Notes: generated by a model from the letters alone, not told the origin. Shown: positions 43,300-52,442, counted from the stretch's first letter. The stretch is 64,000 nucleotides of DNA from Mesorhizobium sp. 113-3-3 (GCF_016756495.1 NZ_AP023243.1:744001-808000), one strand, 5' to 3'. Numbers and translations: made by a program.

Positions 43300-44324
43300 T
43301 CTCCACCCATATGCAACGCGAGATCGAGGAGATCCCGCAAGCCGTCGCCCGCCTGCTCGATGGCTCCGGCGCCGTGCTCGCCGAAGCCGGGCGCGGCATC
43401 AAGGAGCGCAATCCTCATTTCGTCGTCACCGTGGCGCGCGGCTCGTCCGACCATGCCGCCACCTTCATGAAATATGCCGTCGAACTGACTGCGGGCCTTG
43501 CCGTCGCTTCGGTCGGCCCGTCCATTGCCTCGATCTATGGCCGCAAGCTGAGGCTCGACGGCTCGGCGTGCCTGGCGATCTCGCAGTCGGGCAAGAGCCC
43601 CGACATCGTCGCCATGGCCGAGACCGCACGCGCCGGCGGCGCGCTGACCATCGCCGTCACCAACACCGCCGACTCGCCGCTGGCGCGCGCCTCGGACTAT
43701 GCGATCGACATCCTCGCCGGGCCTGAGCGCAGCGTCGCGGCCACCAAGACCTTCGTCAATTCCGCCGTCGCCGGCCTCGCGCTGATGGCGCACTCCACCG
43801 GCGACGATGCGCTTCTGGCGGCACTTGGCCGCTTGCCCGAGCATTTCGGCAAGGCGATAGCCTGCGACTGGATGAGCGTGCTCTCCGAAACCATCGAGAA
43901 GCAGAAATCACTGTTCATCCTCGGTCGCGGACCGTCGGCGGCGATGGCCAACGAGGCGGCGCTGAAATTCAAGGAAACCTGCGGCATGCACGCCGAGGCC
44001 TATAGCGCGGCCGAAGTCATGCACGGCCCGCTGGCGCTGATCGGCCCCGACTTCCCGGTGCTGGCATTGGCCGCGCGCGACGCGTCCGAGCCGTCGGTCG
44101 CAGAGGCCGCCGACGGTCTGGCGGCCAAGGGGGCGCCGGTGTTCGTCACCTCAGCGCTTGCCAACCGCGCCACGCGCCTGCCGCATGTCGCCACCGGTCA
44201 TCCGCTGACCGATCCGCTGACGCTGATCGTCTCGTTCTACGTGTTCGTCGAGGCCTTCGCGCGCCATCGCGGCCTCGATCCGGACACACCGCGCAATCTT
44301 CGCAAGGTGACGGAGACCGTATGA
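43296..44324 (+). CDS. SIS-domain glucosamine-6-phosphate deaminase (NagB-II type)
   Basis: A 342-residue protein with two SIS domains like the isomerase half of GlmS but without the glutaminase. MISTHMQREIEEIPQAVARLL is the usual N-terminus; VVTVARGSSDHAATFMKYA, AISQSGKSPDIVAMAE and GPERSVAATKTFVNS form the first sugar-phosphate site; FILGRGPSAAMANEAALKFKETCG and EVMHGPLALI lie in the second. Such proteins beside nagA act as NagB-II, deaminating GlcN-6-P to fructose-6-P. It overlaps both neighbours by 4 bases. Confidence 0.88.
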   Translation: MISTHMQREIEEIPQAVARLLDGSGAVLAEAGRGIKERNPHFVVTVARGSSDHAATFMKYAVELTAGLAVASVGPSIASIYGRKLRLDGSACLAISQSGKSPDIVAMAETARAGGALTIAVTNTADSPLARASDYAIDILAGPERSVAATKTFVNSAVAGLALMAHSTGDDALLAALGRLPEHFGKAIACDWMSVLSETIEKQKSLFILGRGPSAAMANEAALKFKETCGMHAEAYSAAEVMHGPLALIGPDFPVLALAARDASEPSVAEAADGLAAKGAPVFVTSALANRATRLPHVATGHPLTDPLTLIVSFYVFVEAFARHRGLDPDTPRNLRKVTETV

Positions 44325-45493
44325 GCGACCGTTTTGCCCTGACTGGCGCCCGCATTTTCGACGGCGACGACTGGCATGATGGCCACGCTTTGGTCGTGCG
44401 CGACGGCCTCGTCGAGGCTATTTCGCCCACAGGCGCCATCGGCTCTGATATCCGCACCGTCGAGACCGGCGGCGGCATGCTGGCGCCGGGCTTCGTCGAC
44501 ATCCAGGTCAATGGCGGCGGCGGCGTCATGCTCAACGACCACCCCGATGTCGCCTCGATCGAAACCATATGCCGGGCGCATGCGCCGTTCGGCACGACGG
44601 CGCTGCTGCCGACGCTGATCACCGACACGCCGGAGATCACCGCGTCCGCCATCGCCGCCGGCGAGGCCGCCGCCTTGCAACAGGTGCCAGGCTTCCTCGG
44701 CCTGCATCTCGAAGGCCCGCATCTGTCGATCGCGCGCAAGGGCGCGCATGATCCGGCGCTGATCCGGCCGATGACGGATGCCGACCAGGCGATGCTGATC
44801 GCGGCGCGGCAAAAGCTGCCGGTGCTGCTCGCCACGATCGCGCCTGAATCCGTCGATCCGGCGCGTGTCGCGGCCTTGGCCAAGGCCGGCATCATCGTCA
44901 GCCTCGGCCATTCCGACACGGGTTACGCCACGGCAAAGGCCTTCGCCGAGGCCGGCGCGGGCGTGGTCACCCATCTGTTCAACGCCATGAGCCAGATCGG
45001 CAACCGCGAGCCTGGCCTCGTCGGCGCGGCCATCGACATCGGCACCTTGTCCGCCGGGCTGATAGCCGACGGCATCCATGTCCATCCGGCCAGCATCAGA
45101 ACGGCGCTCGACGCCAAGAAAGGGCCGGGCAAGATCGTGCTGGTCTCCGACGCCATGGCGACGATCGGCACCGACATGACCTCGTTCACGCTGAACGGCC
45201 GCACCATCTACCGCCGGGACGGAAGTCTGCGGCTCGCCGACGGGACACTGGCGGGCGCCGACCTCGACATGATCTCGGCCGTGCGCTTCATGCACGATGT
45301 CGTCGGCATCGATCTGTCCGAGGCCTTGCGGATGGCCTCGCTCTATCCGGCGCAGGCGATCGGCCAGTCGCACCGGCTTGGCCGCCTGGCCAACGGCACG
45401 GCGGCCGACATCGTTGCGCTGTCGGACGATCTTGGCATAGGAAGCGTCTGGATCGGCGGCGCCAAAGTGTTCGAAGCCGGCGCTCCACGCTGA
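44321..45493 (+). CDS. nagA: N-acetylglucosamine-6-phosphate deacetylase
   Basis: Amidohydrolase of 390 residues removing acetate from GlcNAc-6-phosphate. GFVDIQVNGGGGVMLND holds the sugar-metal entry, GLHLEGPHLS the metal glutamate, GHSDTGYATAK and HLFNAMSQIGNREPG the metal histidines and substrate loop, and LVSDAMATIG the catalytic aspartate. The ATG overlaps the SIS gene stop. It completes MurNAc/GlcNAc to fructose-6-P together with the kinase, MurQ and NagB-II-like proteins. Confidence 0.95.
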   Translation: MSDRFALTGARIFDGDDWHDGHALVVRDGLVEAISPTGAIGSDIRTVETGGGMLAPGFVDIQVNGGGGVMLNDHPDVASIETICRAHAPFGTTALLPTLITDTPEITASAIAAGEAAALQQVPGFLGLHLEGPHLSIARKGAHDPALIRPMTDADQAMLIAARQKLPVLLATIAPESVDPARVAALAKAGIIVSLGHSDTGYATAKAFAEAGAGVVTHLFNAMSQIGNREPGLVGAAIDIGTLSAGLIADGIHVHPASIRTALDAKKGPGKIVLVSDAMATIGTDMTSFTLNGRTIYRRDGSLRLADGTLAGADLDMISAVRFMHDVVGIDLSEALRMASLYPAQAIGQSHRLGRLANGTAADIVALSDDLGIGSVWIGGAKVFEAGAPR

Positions 45494-45503
45494 GAGCGAG
45501 GCC

Positions 45504-48491
45504 ATGCAGACAATCGATTGTGTCGTCGCCGGAGCCGGCGTCGTCGGGCTTGCCGTCGCCAGGGCGCTTGCTCTGGCGGGCCGCGAGGTGGTGGTGATCG
45601 AGCAGGCCGATGCGATCGGCACCGTCACCAGTTCGCGCAATTCCGAAGTTATCCATGCCGGCCTCCATTATGCGCCGGGAAGCCTGAAGGCCCGGCTCTG
45701 CGTCGAAGGGCGCCGGCGTCTCTATGGCTACTGCGCCGAACACGACATCGCCCATGCCCGCACCGGCAAGCTCATCGTCGCCAGCGAGCACGGCCAGACG
45801 GACGGGTTGCGGAAGATCGAGGCCAATGCGCGACGCTGCGGCGTCGACGATCTCCAATTCCTGACGCAAAGCGAGGCCGAAAGCCTGGAGCCGGCGCTGA
45901 CATGCGCCGGCGCACTGCTGTCGCCATCGACGGGCATTGTCGACAGCCATGCGCTGATGCAGTCGCTGCGTGGCGACGCCGAAGCCGCCGGCGCGTCCTT
46001 TGCCTTCCTGACCACCGTTGCCGGGGCGACGATCGGGGCCGACCGGATCCGGATCGACACGCGTGACGCGAATGGCGAGGCCTTCGCCCTGGCGGCCGGC
46101 GCCTTCATCAATGCAGCAGGCCTCGATGCGCAGGCCGTGGCCGGCCGGATCGAGGGTTTCCCACAGCGGCTCATCCCCAGGCAGTGGCTGGCGCGTGGAA
46201 ATTATTTCGCGCTTCCGGGCCGGTCGCCCTTTTCGAGGCTGATCTATCCGGTTCCGGTCGACGGCGGCCTCGGCGTCCATCTGACGCTCGACCTCGGCGG
46301 CAGCGCGCGCTTCGGGCCCGATGTCGAATGGATCGATCATGTCGATTACACCGTCGATCCTGGCCGAAGCGCCGTCTTCTACGAGGCGATCCGGCGCTAT
46401 TGGCCCGGTCTCGCCGACGGCACCCTGCAGCCGGCCTATGCCGGGGTCCGGCCGAAACTATCCGGCCCGGGCCAGGCGGCGAAGCCGCAACGGCAAAAGC
46501 CGCGTGGCCAGAAACCACGCGAGTACGAGCCGCGCGACAAGAAGCCACGCAACAAGAAGGCATCGGCCGTCGAAGCGGCGGCCTCCGAGATCGTTGGTGA
46601 AGCGCCCCCGCCGGAGGCTGTCGAACCTGATCCCAAGCTGACGCCCGAGGAAGCCGAACAGGCGCGCAAGAAATACCTGCTCAGGCGGTTCTGGATCAGC
46701 GGGCGCGGCTATTGGGGACGGCACGGCGACAAGCTCGCCTGGCCGCTGACGATCGGACTGTTGATCCTGATCTGCGTCAATGTCGGCTTCCAGTACGGGA
46801 TCAATGTCTGGAACCGTGCCATCTTCGACGCCATCGAGAAGCGCGACGCCCACACCGTCTATTTCCTGAGCGCGGTGTTCATCCCGCTTGTGCTCGGCAG
46901 CATCAGCCTTGTCGTCACACAGGTCTATCTGCGCATGACCATGCAGCGCCGCTGGCGGTCCTGGCTGACCACCTTGGTGATAGCGCGCTGGCTCGCCAAC
47001 GGCCGCTACTATCAGCTGAATCTCGTGCAGGGCGACCACCAGAACCCCGAGGCCCGCCTTTCGGAGGATCTGCGGGTGGCCACCGAGGCGCCCGTCGACT
47101 TCGTTGCCGGCGTCATTGTCGCCACCCTGTCGGCCTCGACCTTCATCGTCGTGCTGTGGACGATCGGCGGGGCGTTGAGCGTCAGCCTGGGAGGCTCGAC
47201 CTTCACCGTGCCCGGCTTCCTCGTCATCACCGCGGTGATCTATGCCGCGATCACCTCCACCTCGATGTTCGTCATCGGCCGCGATTTCGTGCGGCTGTCC
47301 GAAGAGAAGAACCAGACGGAAGCCGAATTCCGCTACGTGTTGACGCGCGTGCGCGAAAACGGCGAGAGCATCGCCTTGCTGGGCGGCGAGGAAGAGGAAC
47401 GCAGCGGCATCGACAAGACCTTTGCCGGCGTGTTGAAACGCTGGGCGCAACTGACCGGCCAGCACATGCGCACGGCGCTGGTTTCGCAGGGCTCGAGCCT
47501 GTTCGCGCCGGTCGTGCCGGTCCTGCTGTGCGCGCCGAAGTTCCTCGATGGCTCGATGTCGCTCGGCCAGGTCATGCAGGCGGCCTCCGCCTTCGCCATC
47601 GTGCAGGGCGCCTTCGGATGGCTGGTGGACAACTACCCGCGCCTTGCCGACTGGAACGCCTCGGCACGCCGCATCGCCTCGCTGATGATGTCGCTCGACG
47701 GGCTGGAACGTGCCGAGCAGAGCGACGAGCTCGGGCGCATCCAGCACGGCGAGACCAAGGGCGATACGATGCTCTCCCTCGACAATCTCTCCGTGACGCT
47801 CGATGACGGCACGTCCGTGGTCAAGGAAACCGAAGTCGGGGTCGAAGCAGGCGAGCGCGTGCTGGTGTCGGGCGAATCCGGCTCGGGCAAATCAACGCTG
47901 GTGCGGGCGATCGCCGGCCTGTGGCCCTGGGGCAGCGGCGGCGTCAATTTCCATCCCGACAAGCGATTGTTCATGCTGCCGCAGCGGCCCTACATCCCTT
48001 CCGGCACGCTTCGCCGCGTGGTCGCCTACCCCGCGGCCGCCGACAATTGGAAGCTTGAACAGATCAAGGCCGCCCTCGACAAGGTCGGCCTCGGCCACCT
48101 CACGGGGCGGATCAAGGAGGAAGCGCCCTGGGACCAGACCTTGTCGGGCGGCGAAAAACAGCGGGTTGCCTTCGCGCGGCTCCTGCTGCATCGCCCCGAC
48201 ATCGTCGTGCTGGACGAGGCGACCTCGGCGCTGGACGAAAAGAGCCAGGACCAGATGATGCAAACGGTGATCCGCGAATTGCCCGAGGTCACCATCGTCA
48301 GCGTGGCGCACCGCGCCGAACTGGAAGCCTTCCACACCCGCAAGATCACGCTGGAGCGGCACAAGGGCGGCGCGAAACTGGTCGGGGATATCGATCTCGT
48401 GCCGCGCAAGCGCAAACGCGGCCTGCTCCAGCGCGCCTTGTGGGGCTCCGGCACGAGGGCCGAAAAGCCGCGCAAGACGGCGAAGCGGTAG
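45504..48491 (+). CDS. Chimera: truncated LhgO-like FAD oxidoreductase fused to SbmA/BacA-type ABC exporter
   Basis: A single 995-codon frame with two unrelated parts. Residues 1 to about 323 match an L-2-hydroxyglutarate oxidase-like protein (VVAGAGVVGLAVARAL dinucleotide loop; SSRNSEVIHAGLHYAPGSLKARL; YPVPVDGGLGVHLTLDLGG) but stop at AGVRPKLSGPG, about 40 residues before the normal end, so the C-terminal flavin-contact strand is missing. Then comes a Lys/Arg/Pro-rich linker (about 324-390), and residues about 395-995 are an ABC_membrane_2 (SbmA/BacA/YddA) half-exporter with several membrane helices, Walker A GESGSGKST (about 791), signature LSGGEKQR (880) and VVLDEATSALDE. It starts 10 bases after nagA. 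A deletion-born fusion is the likely explanation; the exporter part looks intact. Confidence 0.85.
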   Translation: MQTIDCVVAGAGVVGLAVARALALAGREVVVIEQADAIGTVTSSRNSEVIHAGLHYAPGSLKARLCVEGRRRLYGYCAEHDIAHARTGKLIVASEHGQTDGLRKIEANARRCGVDDLQFLTQSEAESLEPALTCAGALLSPSTGIVDSHALMQSLRGDAEAAGASFAFLTTVAGATIGADRIRIDTRDANGEAFALAAGAFINAAGLDAQAVAGRIEGFPQRLIPRQWLARGNYFALPGRSPFSRLIYPVPVDGGLGVHLTLDLGGSARFGPDVEWIDHVDYTVDPGRSAVFYEAIRRYWPGLADGTLQPAYAGVRPKLSGPGQAAKPQRQKPRGQKPREYEPRDKKPRNKKASAVEAAASEIVGEAPPPEAVEPDPKLTPEEAEQARKKYLLRRFWISGRGYWGRHGDKLAWPLTIGLLILICVNVGFQYGINVWNRAIFDAIEKRDAHTVYFLSAVFIPLVLGSISLVVTQVYLRMTMQRRWRSWLTTLVIARWLANGRYYQLNLVQGDHQNPEARLSEDLRVATEAPVDFVAGVIVATLSASTFIVVLWTIGGALSVSLGGSTFTVPGFLVITAVIYAAITSTSMFVIGRDFVRLSEEKNQTEAEFRYVLTRVRENGESIALLGGEEEERSGIDKTFAGVLKRWAQLTGQHMRTALVSQGSSLFAPVVPVLLCAPKFLDGSMSLGQVMQAASAFAIVQGAFGWLVDNYPRLADWNASARRIASLMMSLDGLERAEQSDELGRIQHGETKGDTMLSLDNLSVTLDDGTSVVKETEVGVEAGERVLVSGESGSGKSTLVRAIAGLWPWGSGGVNFHPDKRLFMLPQRPYIPSGTLRRVVAYPAAADNWKLEQIKAALDKVGLGHLTGRIKEEAPWDQTLSGGEKQRVAFARLLLHRPDIVVLDEATSALDEKSQDQMMQTVIRELPEVTIVSVAHRAELEAFHTRKITLERHKGGAKLVGDIDLVPRKRKRGLLQRALWGSGTRAEKPRKTAKR

Positions 48492-50006
48492 TCAGGACAC
48501 GTAAAGATCCTTGTAGGCGTCGCGCAGAAGATTCTTTTGCACCTTGCCCATCGTGTTGCGCGGCAATTCGTCGACGAAGATCACCTGCTTCGGGTGCTTG
48601 TACCTAGCCACGCGTTCGGCAATGGCGGCGAGGATTTCGGCCCCGGTGATCTGTGTCCCCGGCGCCCGCACGACGACCGCGGTGACGCCTTCGCCGAAAT
48701 CCGGATGGGCGACGCCGATGACGGCGCTTTCCATGACCCCGTCAAGCGCGTCGATCTCGCTTTCGAGCTCCTTCGGATAGATATTGTAGCCACCCGAAAT
48801 GATCAGGTCCTTGCCGCGGCCGACAATATGGACATAGCCATCGGTGTCGACCATGCCGAGATCGCCCGTGATGAAGAAACCGTCGGTGCGGAATTCCGCC
48901 TTGGTCTTTTCCGGCATGCGCCAGTAACCGCCAAATACGTTCGGACCCTTGACCTCGATCATGCCGACCTCGCCTTGGGCCAGCGGCTTGCCGCTGTCGG
49001 GGTCGGCGATGCGCAAAGCGACACCTGGCAAGGGGAAGCCGACCGTGCCGGCGCGCCGCTCGCCCTCATAGGGGTTCGACGTGTTCATGTTGGTTTCGGT
49101 CATGCCGTAGCGTTCGAGGATGGCGTGGCCGGTGCGCTCGCGCCAGGCCTTGTGCGTTTCGGCCAGCAGCGGCGCCGAGCCGGACACGAACAGGCGGATG
49201 TTTTTCGCCGCCTCGCGATCCAGGGCGTCCTGCTGCAGCAGCCTGGTGTAGAAGGTCGGCACGCCCATCAGCGCGGTGGCGCGCGGCAACAGCGCGACGA
49301 TGCGGGCCGGATCGAATTTCTGCTCGAACAGCATCGCGGCGCCGGCCATCAGGACGACGCTGGTGGCGACGAACAGGCCATGGGTGTGGAAGATCGGCAA
49401 AGCGTGGATCAGCACGTCGCCCGGCGTGAAGCGCCATTGCTCGACCAGCACCCGCGCATTCGAGGCCAGGTTCTCGTGGCTGAGCATGGCGCCTTTCGAG
49501 CGGCCTGTCGTTCCCGACGTGTAGAGGATTGCCGCGAGATCGTCCGGCCCGCGCGCCACGTCGTGAAAATCCGACGGCAGACGCGAGGCCTGGTCCGTCA
49601 GGGATCCCCGGCCGTTGCGATCGAGCGTGACCACGACGGCACCCGATGGCTCGACCATGCGCCCGATATCGGCCGCCTTTGCTGGATCGCAGACGACGAG
49701 CCGGGGCTCCGCATCCCCGAAGAAATAGCCGAGCTCGGTCAGCGTGTAGGCGGTGTTGAGCGGCAGGAAGACGGCACCGGCGCGCACGCAGGCGAGATAG
49801 AGCAGCAGCGCCTCCGGGCTCTTCTCGACCTGCACGGCAACCCGGTCACCCGGCTCTACATCCAACTGCAAAAGCGCATGCGCGAACTGTGCCGACCGCG
49901 CCAGCATGTCGCCATAGCTGAGCGAGCGCTCATCATCGGTTTCCATCAACAGATGTCCGGGCGCCGGCATGCGGGACCGGAACGCGTCGAACAGATGATT
50001 GCTCAT
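48492..50006 (-). CDS. matB: Malonyl-CoA synthetase
   Basis: ANL-superfamily ligase of 504 residues that activates malonate with ATP and CoA. It begins MSNHLFDAFRSRMP like rhizobial MatB; YTSGTTGRSKGAMLSH is the ATP loop, ILERYGMTETNMNTSNPYEGERRAGTVG the substrate and adenylate segment, GRGKDLIISGGYNIYPKELE the hinge, and the C-terminal lysine lies in PRNTMGKVQKN. ATG 50006 has AGGAAAAG upstream. A GntR/FCD regulator lies upstream on the same strand, but neither malonyl-CoA decarboxylase (matA) nor the malonate carrier (matC) is present. Confidence 0.92.
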   Translation of the reverse strand: MSNHLFDAFRSRMPAPGHLLMETDDERSLSYGDMLARSAQFAHALLQLDVEPGDRVAVQVEKSPEALLLYLACVRAGAVFLPLNTAYTLTELGYFFGDAEPRLVVCDPAKAADIGRMVEPSGAVVVTLDRNGRGSLTDQASRLPSDFHDVARGPDDLAAILYTSGTTGRSKGAMLSHENLASNARVLVEQWRFTPGDVLIHALPIFHTHGLFVATSVVLMAGAAMLFEQKFDPARIVALLPRATALMGVPTFYTRLLQQDALDREAAKNIRLFVSGSAPLLAETHKAWRERTGHAILERYGMTETNMNTSNPYEGERRAGTVGFPLPGVALRIADPDSGKPLAQGEVGMIEVKGPNVFGGYWRMPEKTKAEFRTDGFFITGDLGMVDTDGYVHIVGRGKDLIISGGYNIYPKELESEIDALDGVMESAVIGVAHPDFGEGVTAVVVRAPGTQITGAEILAAIAERVARYKHPKQVIFVDELPRNTMGKVQKNLLRDAYKDLYVS

Positions 50007-50177
50007 GAAGTCTTTTCCTGGGGTGGTGGAACGGCAGGCCTTGCATGCGTCGCAAGCTGCATGGGTTGGCAGCGAAGCGTTCGCGTTTCTCCGCGATGCC
50101 GTCAAGACTGGAGATGGCGGTTCACAAAGGCAATCGCTTTCCGACTTGTGGCGGAACCTGCCAATCGCCGAGGTCGG

Positions 50178-50356
50178 CGCTGCCCCTCATCGCCCTGCCG
50201 GGCATTTCTCCCCGTATAGTGACGGGGAGAAAGAGGCTGGCCGCAACGCAGGCGCCCTTTCTGCAATGCTGACAATTGGCGAAAGCGGCGATGACAGCGC
50301 CCCTCTCCCCGTCACTATACGGGGAAAGGGTGCCGGCAGGCAGGTGAGGGGCGGCG
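50178..50356. repeat. 179-bp element with 51-bp terminal inverted repeats
   Basis: The left arm (50178-50228) and right arm (50306-50356) are near-perfect inverted copies. Both end inward with CCCCGTATAGTGACGGGGA, which is itself partly self-complementary, and both carry a GCCCCTCA...CCTGCCGG block. About 77 bases separate the arms. No ORF is inside. This is the form of a MITE or rhizobial intergenic mosaic element. It fills most of the 434-base gap between matB and the GntR gene; the rest shows nothing recognisable. Confidence 0.75.
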
Positions 50357-50440
50357 CTGGCCTGGAAAATAGTGCGTCGCGGCGGTTCGCCCAACCGCGT
50401 CAAATAAAAGGCTACTCGCGAAGGCTCGCCAGCTGAGTAA

Positions 50441-51184
50441 TCACCGCCGGGCGCGTTCGGCCGAGGCGGCGACCTTTGAGGCTTCGCCTTGCTTGAAGCG
50501 TTCCATGCATATGGAAGCGGTCAGCTGGTAGTGATTGATCAGCGCCTGGACGGCGCCGTCGGCATTGCCGTCCAGCGCGCATTCGGCGATCAGCCGGTGT
50601 TCGGCGAAATCGTCGCGCTGGGCGCTTTCGCCGTCATTGGCCATCTGCCGGTAGCGATAGGCGTGATCGGAAAGCTGATCGCAGAAGCCCACCAGCCAGT
50701 GCGACCGGCAGGCTGAAATCAGCACCCGATGGAAGGTGCGGTGCAGCTTCTCCCAGTCCGGATCGAGCGACGTGGCATTTTGCGGCGTCATACGTGAGGC
50801 GCGGCCCAGGCGATGCAGCGCCAGCACCACCTGTTCTTCCCATTCAGCGGTGCGGTGGGCGATGGATTCGCGAAGCGCCCGCTCCTCGAGCCAGCAGCGG
50901 GTGCGCGTCAGCTCCTCGAGCTCCGTCGCACTGACCGGCATGATGAAAAAGCCACGCTGGTCGTGGCGACCAAGAAGCCCTTCGGACGCAAGGCGATTGA
51001 GGGCTTCACGAACCGGGGAAGCGCCGGCGCCATATTTGGAAACAACCCACTCGACACGCAGTTTGCTTTCGGTTTCGAGAGCGCCGCCGAGAAGATCATC
51101 CCGCAATTGTTGGTAGACCGTGCTGGCAAGTGTGCTCTTGGATCCTGTGCCGTCGTCGTTCAGGTTGGCAGCTCCATATGTCAA
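50441..51184 (-). CDS. GntR-family (FCD) regulator, MatR-like
   Basis: A 247-residue FadR-type GntR regulator: winged helix at about residues 18-85 (STVYQQLRDDLLGG, then ASPVREALNRLASEGLL and DQRGFFI) and an all-helical FCD effector domain (about 95-225, with the metal-site histidines in LHRTFHRVLISAC and EHRLIAECAL). Its neighbour matB and the MatR role in Rhizobium malonate clusters suggest it senses malonate and controls matB, but the repeat element between them may break the operon. Candidate operators lie upstream. Confidence 0.82.
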   Translation of the reverse strand: MTYGAANLNDDGTGSKSTLASTVYQQLRDDLLGGALETESKLRVEWVVSKYGAGASPVREALNRLASEGLLGRHDQRGFFIMPVSATELEELTRTRCWLEERALRESIAHRTAEWEEQVVLALHRLGRASRMTPQNATSLDPDWEKLHRTFHRVLISACRSHWLVGFCDQLSDHAYRYRQMANDGESAQRDDFAEHRLIAECALDGNADGAVQALINHYQLTASICMERFKQGEASKVAASAERARR

Positions 51185-51579
51185 GGCTCACTCCTTGTCC
51201 CCAGTTTTCCGGGCAATGCGAGTCCGAGAAGGATCTTCCGTACATGTACCCTACAGTGTCTGCGTCAAGGGGCTCAAGCAGAAGATGGCGCTATTGTACT
51301 TAAGCACAAAGGAATATATCCCAATCTGCATCCGATCGTGGAAATTCGCATATCTCTACAACCAGCAGAAACTTAACATGTTTTGTATGCACGCAGGATT
51401 ATCTGTTTCTTGTGTGCTTGTGCGAGCATCTTTTCTGTCGCGCGCAAAGACAGGCCGGTTCACCCGAATCAAGGCCTCCGGTGCGCGGTGATTCGGGTGC
51501 GGCGGACCCTGAAGGGTCATGTTCGCATGGGGACTCTTAGCCGACCGTTGGATTTTGAGCCGGAAGGGAACGCGATGCG
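51185..51579. promoter_or_regulatory. Non-coding region upstream of GntR gene with two palindromes
   Basis: This 395-base gap separates the GntR gene from the 3' end of rpe. GTACATGTAC (51240-51249), a perfect 10-bp palindrome, lies 56 bases before the GntR start. A second near-palindrome, TTGTACTTAAGCACAA (51294-51309), has one mismatched pair. Either could be an autoregulatory GntR operator. No credible gene is seen; a short plus-strand frame lacks homology and a binding site. Confidence 0.4.
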
Positions 51580-52257
51580 CTAGCCGGCGGCCTTGTCGGC
51601 CGCTGTCCTGATCGCCTCGATGTTGGCGCGGTAGGCTTCGACGCTGTCGCCCTTGAAGATGGCCGCACCCGCCACCAGCACATCGGCGCCGGCCGCTGTG
51701 ACCAGGGGGGCTGTTTCGGGCGAGACACCGCCATCGATCTCGATGCGGATCGGCCGGTCACCGATCAGCGCCTTGACCCTTCTCACCTTGTCGACGATCC
51801 CGGGAATGAAGGCCTGGCCGCCAAAGCCCGGATTGACGGTCATGATCAGGATCAGGTCCAGCCGGTCGAGCACATATTCGATCATCGTTTCCGGCGTCGC
51901 CGGATTGAGCGACACGCCCGCCTTCTTGCCGAGATTCCTGATGGTCTGCAGCGAGCGGTCGAGATGCGGCCCGGCCTCGGCATGCACCGTCATGCCGTCA
52001 CAGCCGGCTTCGGCGAAGGCGGCGAGATAGGGATCGGCCGGGGCAATCATCAGATGGCAGTCGAAGAAGGCCCTGGTGCGGTTGCGGATCGCCTTGATGA
52101 CAGGCGGGCCGAAGGTGATGTTGGGGACGAAATGGCCATCCATGACATCGAGATGGATCCAGTCGGCGCCCGCGGCGGCGACGGCTTCGACCTCGTCGCC
52201 GAGCTTCGAAAAGTCCGAAGCCAGCACCGACGGTGCGATCAAGGTCTTTCTGCTCAT
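51580..52257 (-). CDS. rpe: Ribulose-phosphate 3-epimerase
   Basis: TIM-barrel epimerase of 225 residues interconverting ribulose-5-P and xylulose-5-[18 protein letters not shown] opens the barrel; [19 protein letters not shown] supplies the first catalytic Asp and metal histidine, FFDCHLMI the second histidine, [14 protein letters not shown] the phosphate loop and [16 protein letters not shown] the second catalytic Asp. ATG 52257 has GGAAAGG upstream and gives the normal length; the frame remains open upstream without features. It stands alone here. Confidence 0.95.
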   Translation of the reverse strand: MSRKTLIAPSVLASDFSKLGDEVEAVAAAGADWIHLDVMDGHFVPNITFGPPVIKAIRNRTRAFFDCHLMIAPADPYLAAFAEAGCDGMTVHAEAGPHLDRSLQTIRNLGKKAGVSLNPATPETMIEYVLDRLDLILIMTVNPGFGGQAFIPGIVDKVRRVKALIGDRPIRIEIDGGVSPETAPLVTAAGADVLVAGAAIFKGDSVEAYRANIEAIRTAADKAAG

Positions 52258-52410
52258 CTCGAGGCCTTTCCGGGCGCCCTTTTCATACCGGTCACTCTGG
52301 ACCGACTGCCTAATGCGCGGCGGGTGACTTGTCGAGGGTGCAGACACGGCGGCTCCACAGGCTTGGGTGGCGTTGCCGCGTCTTTGCTCCCCGATTGCGC
52401 CGCGTCACGA

Positions 52411-52442
52411 AGAAACCCGCCGGATCGCTCCGGCGGGTTTCT
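52411..52442 (-). terminator. Rho-independent terminator of the secreted-protein operon
   Basis: AGAAACCCGCCGGA and TCCGGCGGGTTTCT form a perfect 14-bp stem around a 4-base loop, 21 bases after the stop codon at 52464. On the minus-strand transcript it is followed by TTCTTCG, a short U-rich end. It isolates the two secreted-protein genes from rpe. Confidence 0.8.

Noticed and set aside
46436..46560. Sequencing error as the explanation of the LhgO-exporter fusion
   Set aside because: Both halves and the linker are in one clean frame with normal codon use, and no simple base change restores the missing C-terminus; kept as a finding but not excluded without reads.
51383..51583. A 66-codon plus-strand frame in the gap before rpe
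   Set aside because: No binding site, no homology recognised and it overlaps the rpe 3' end.
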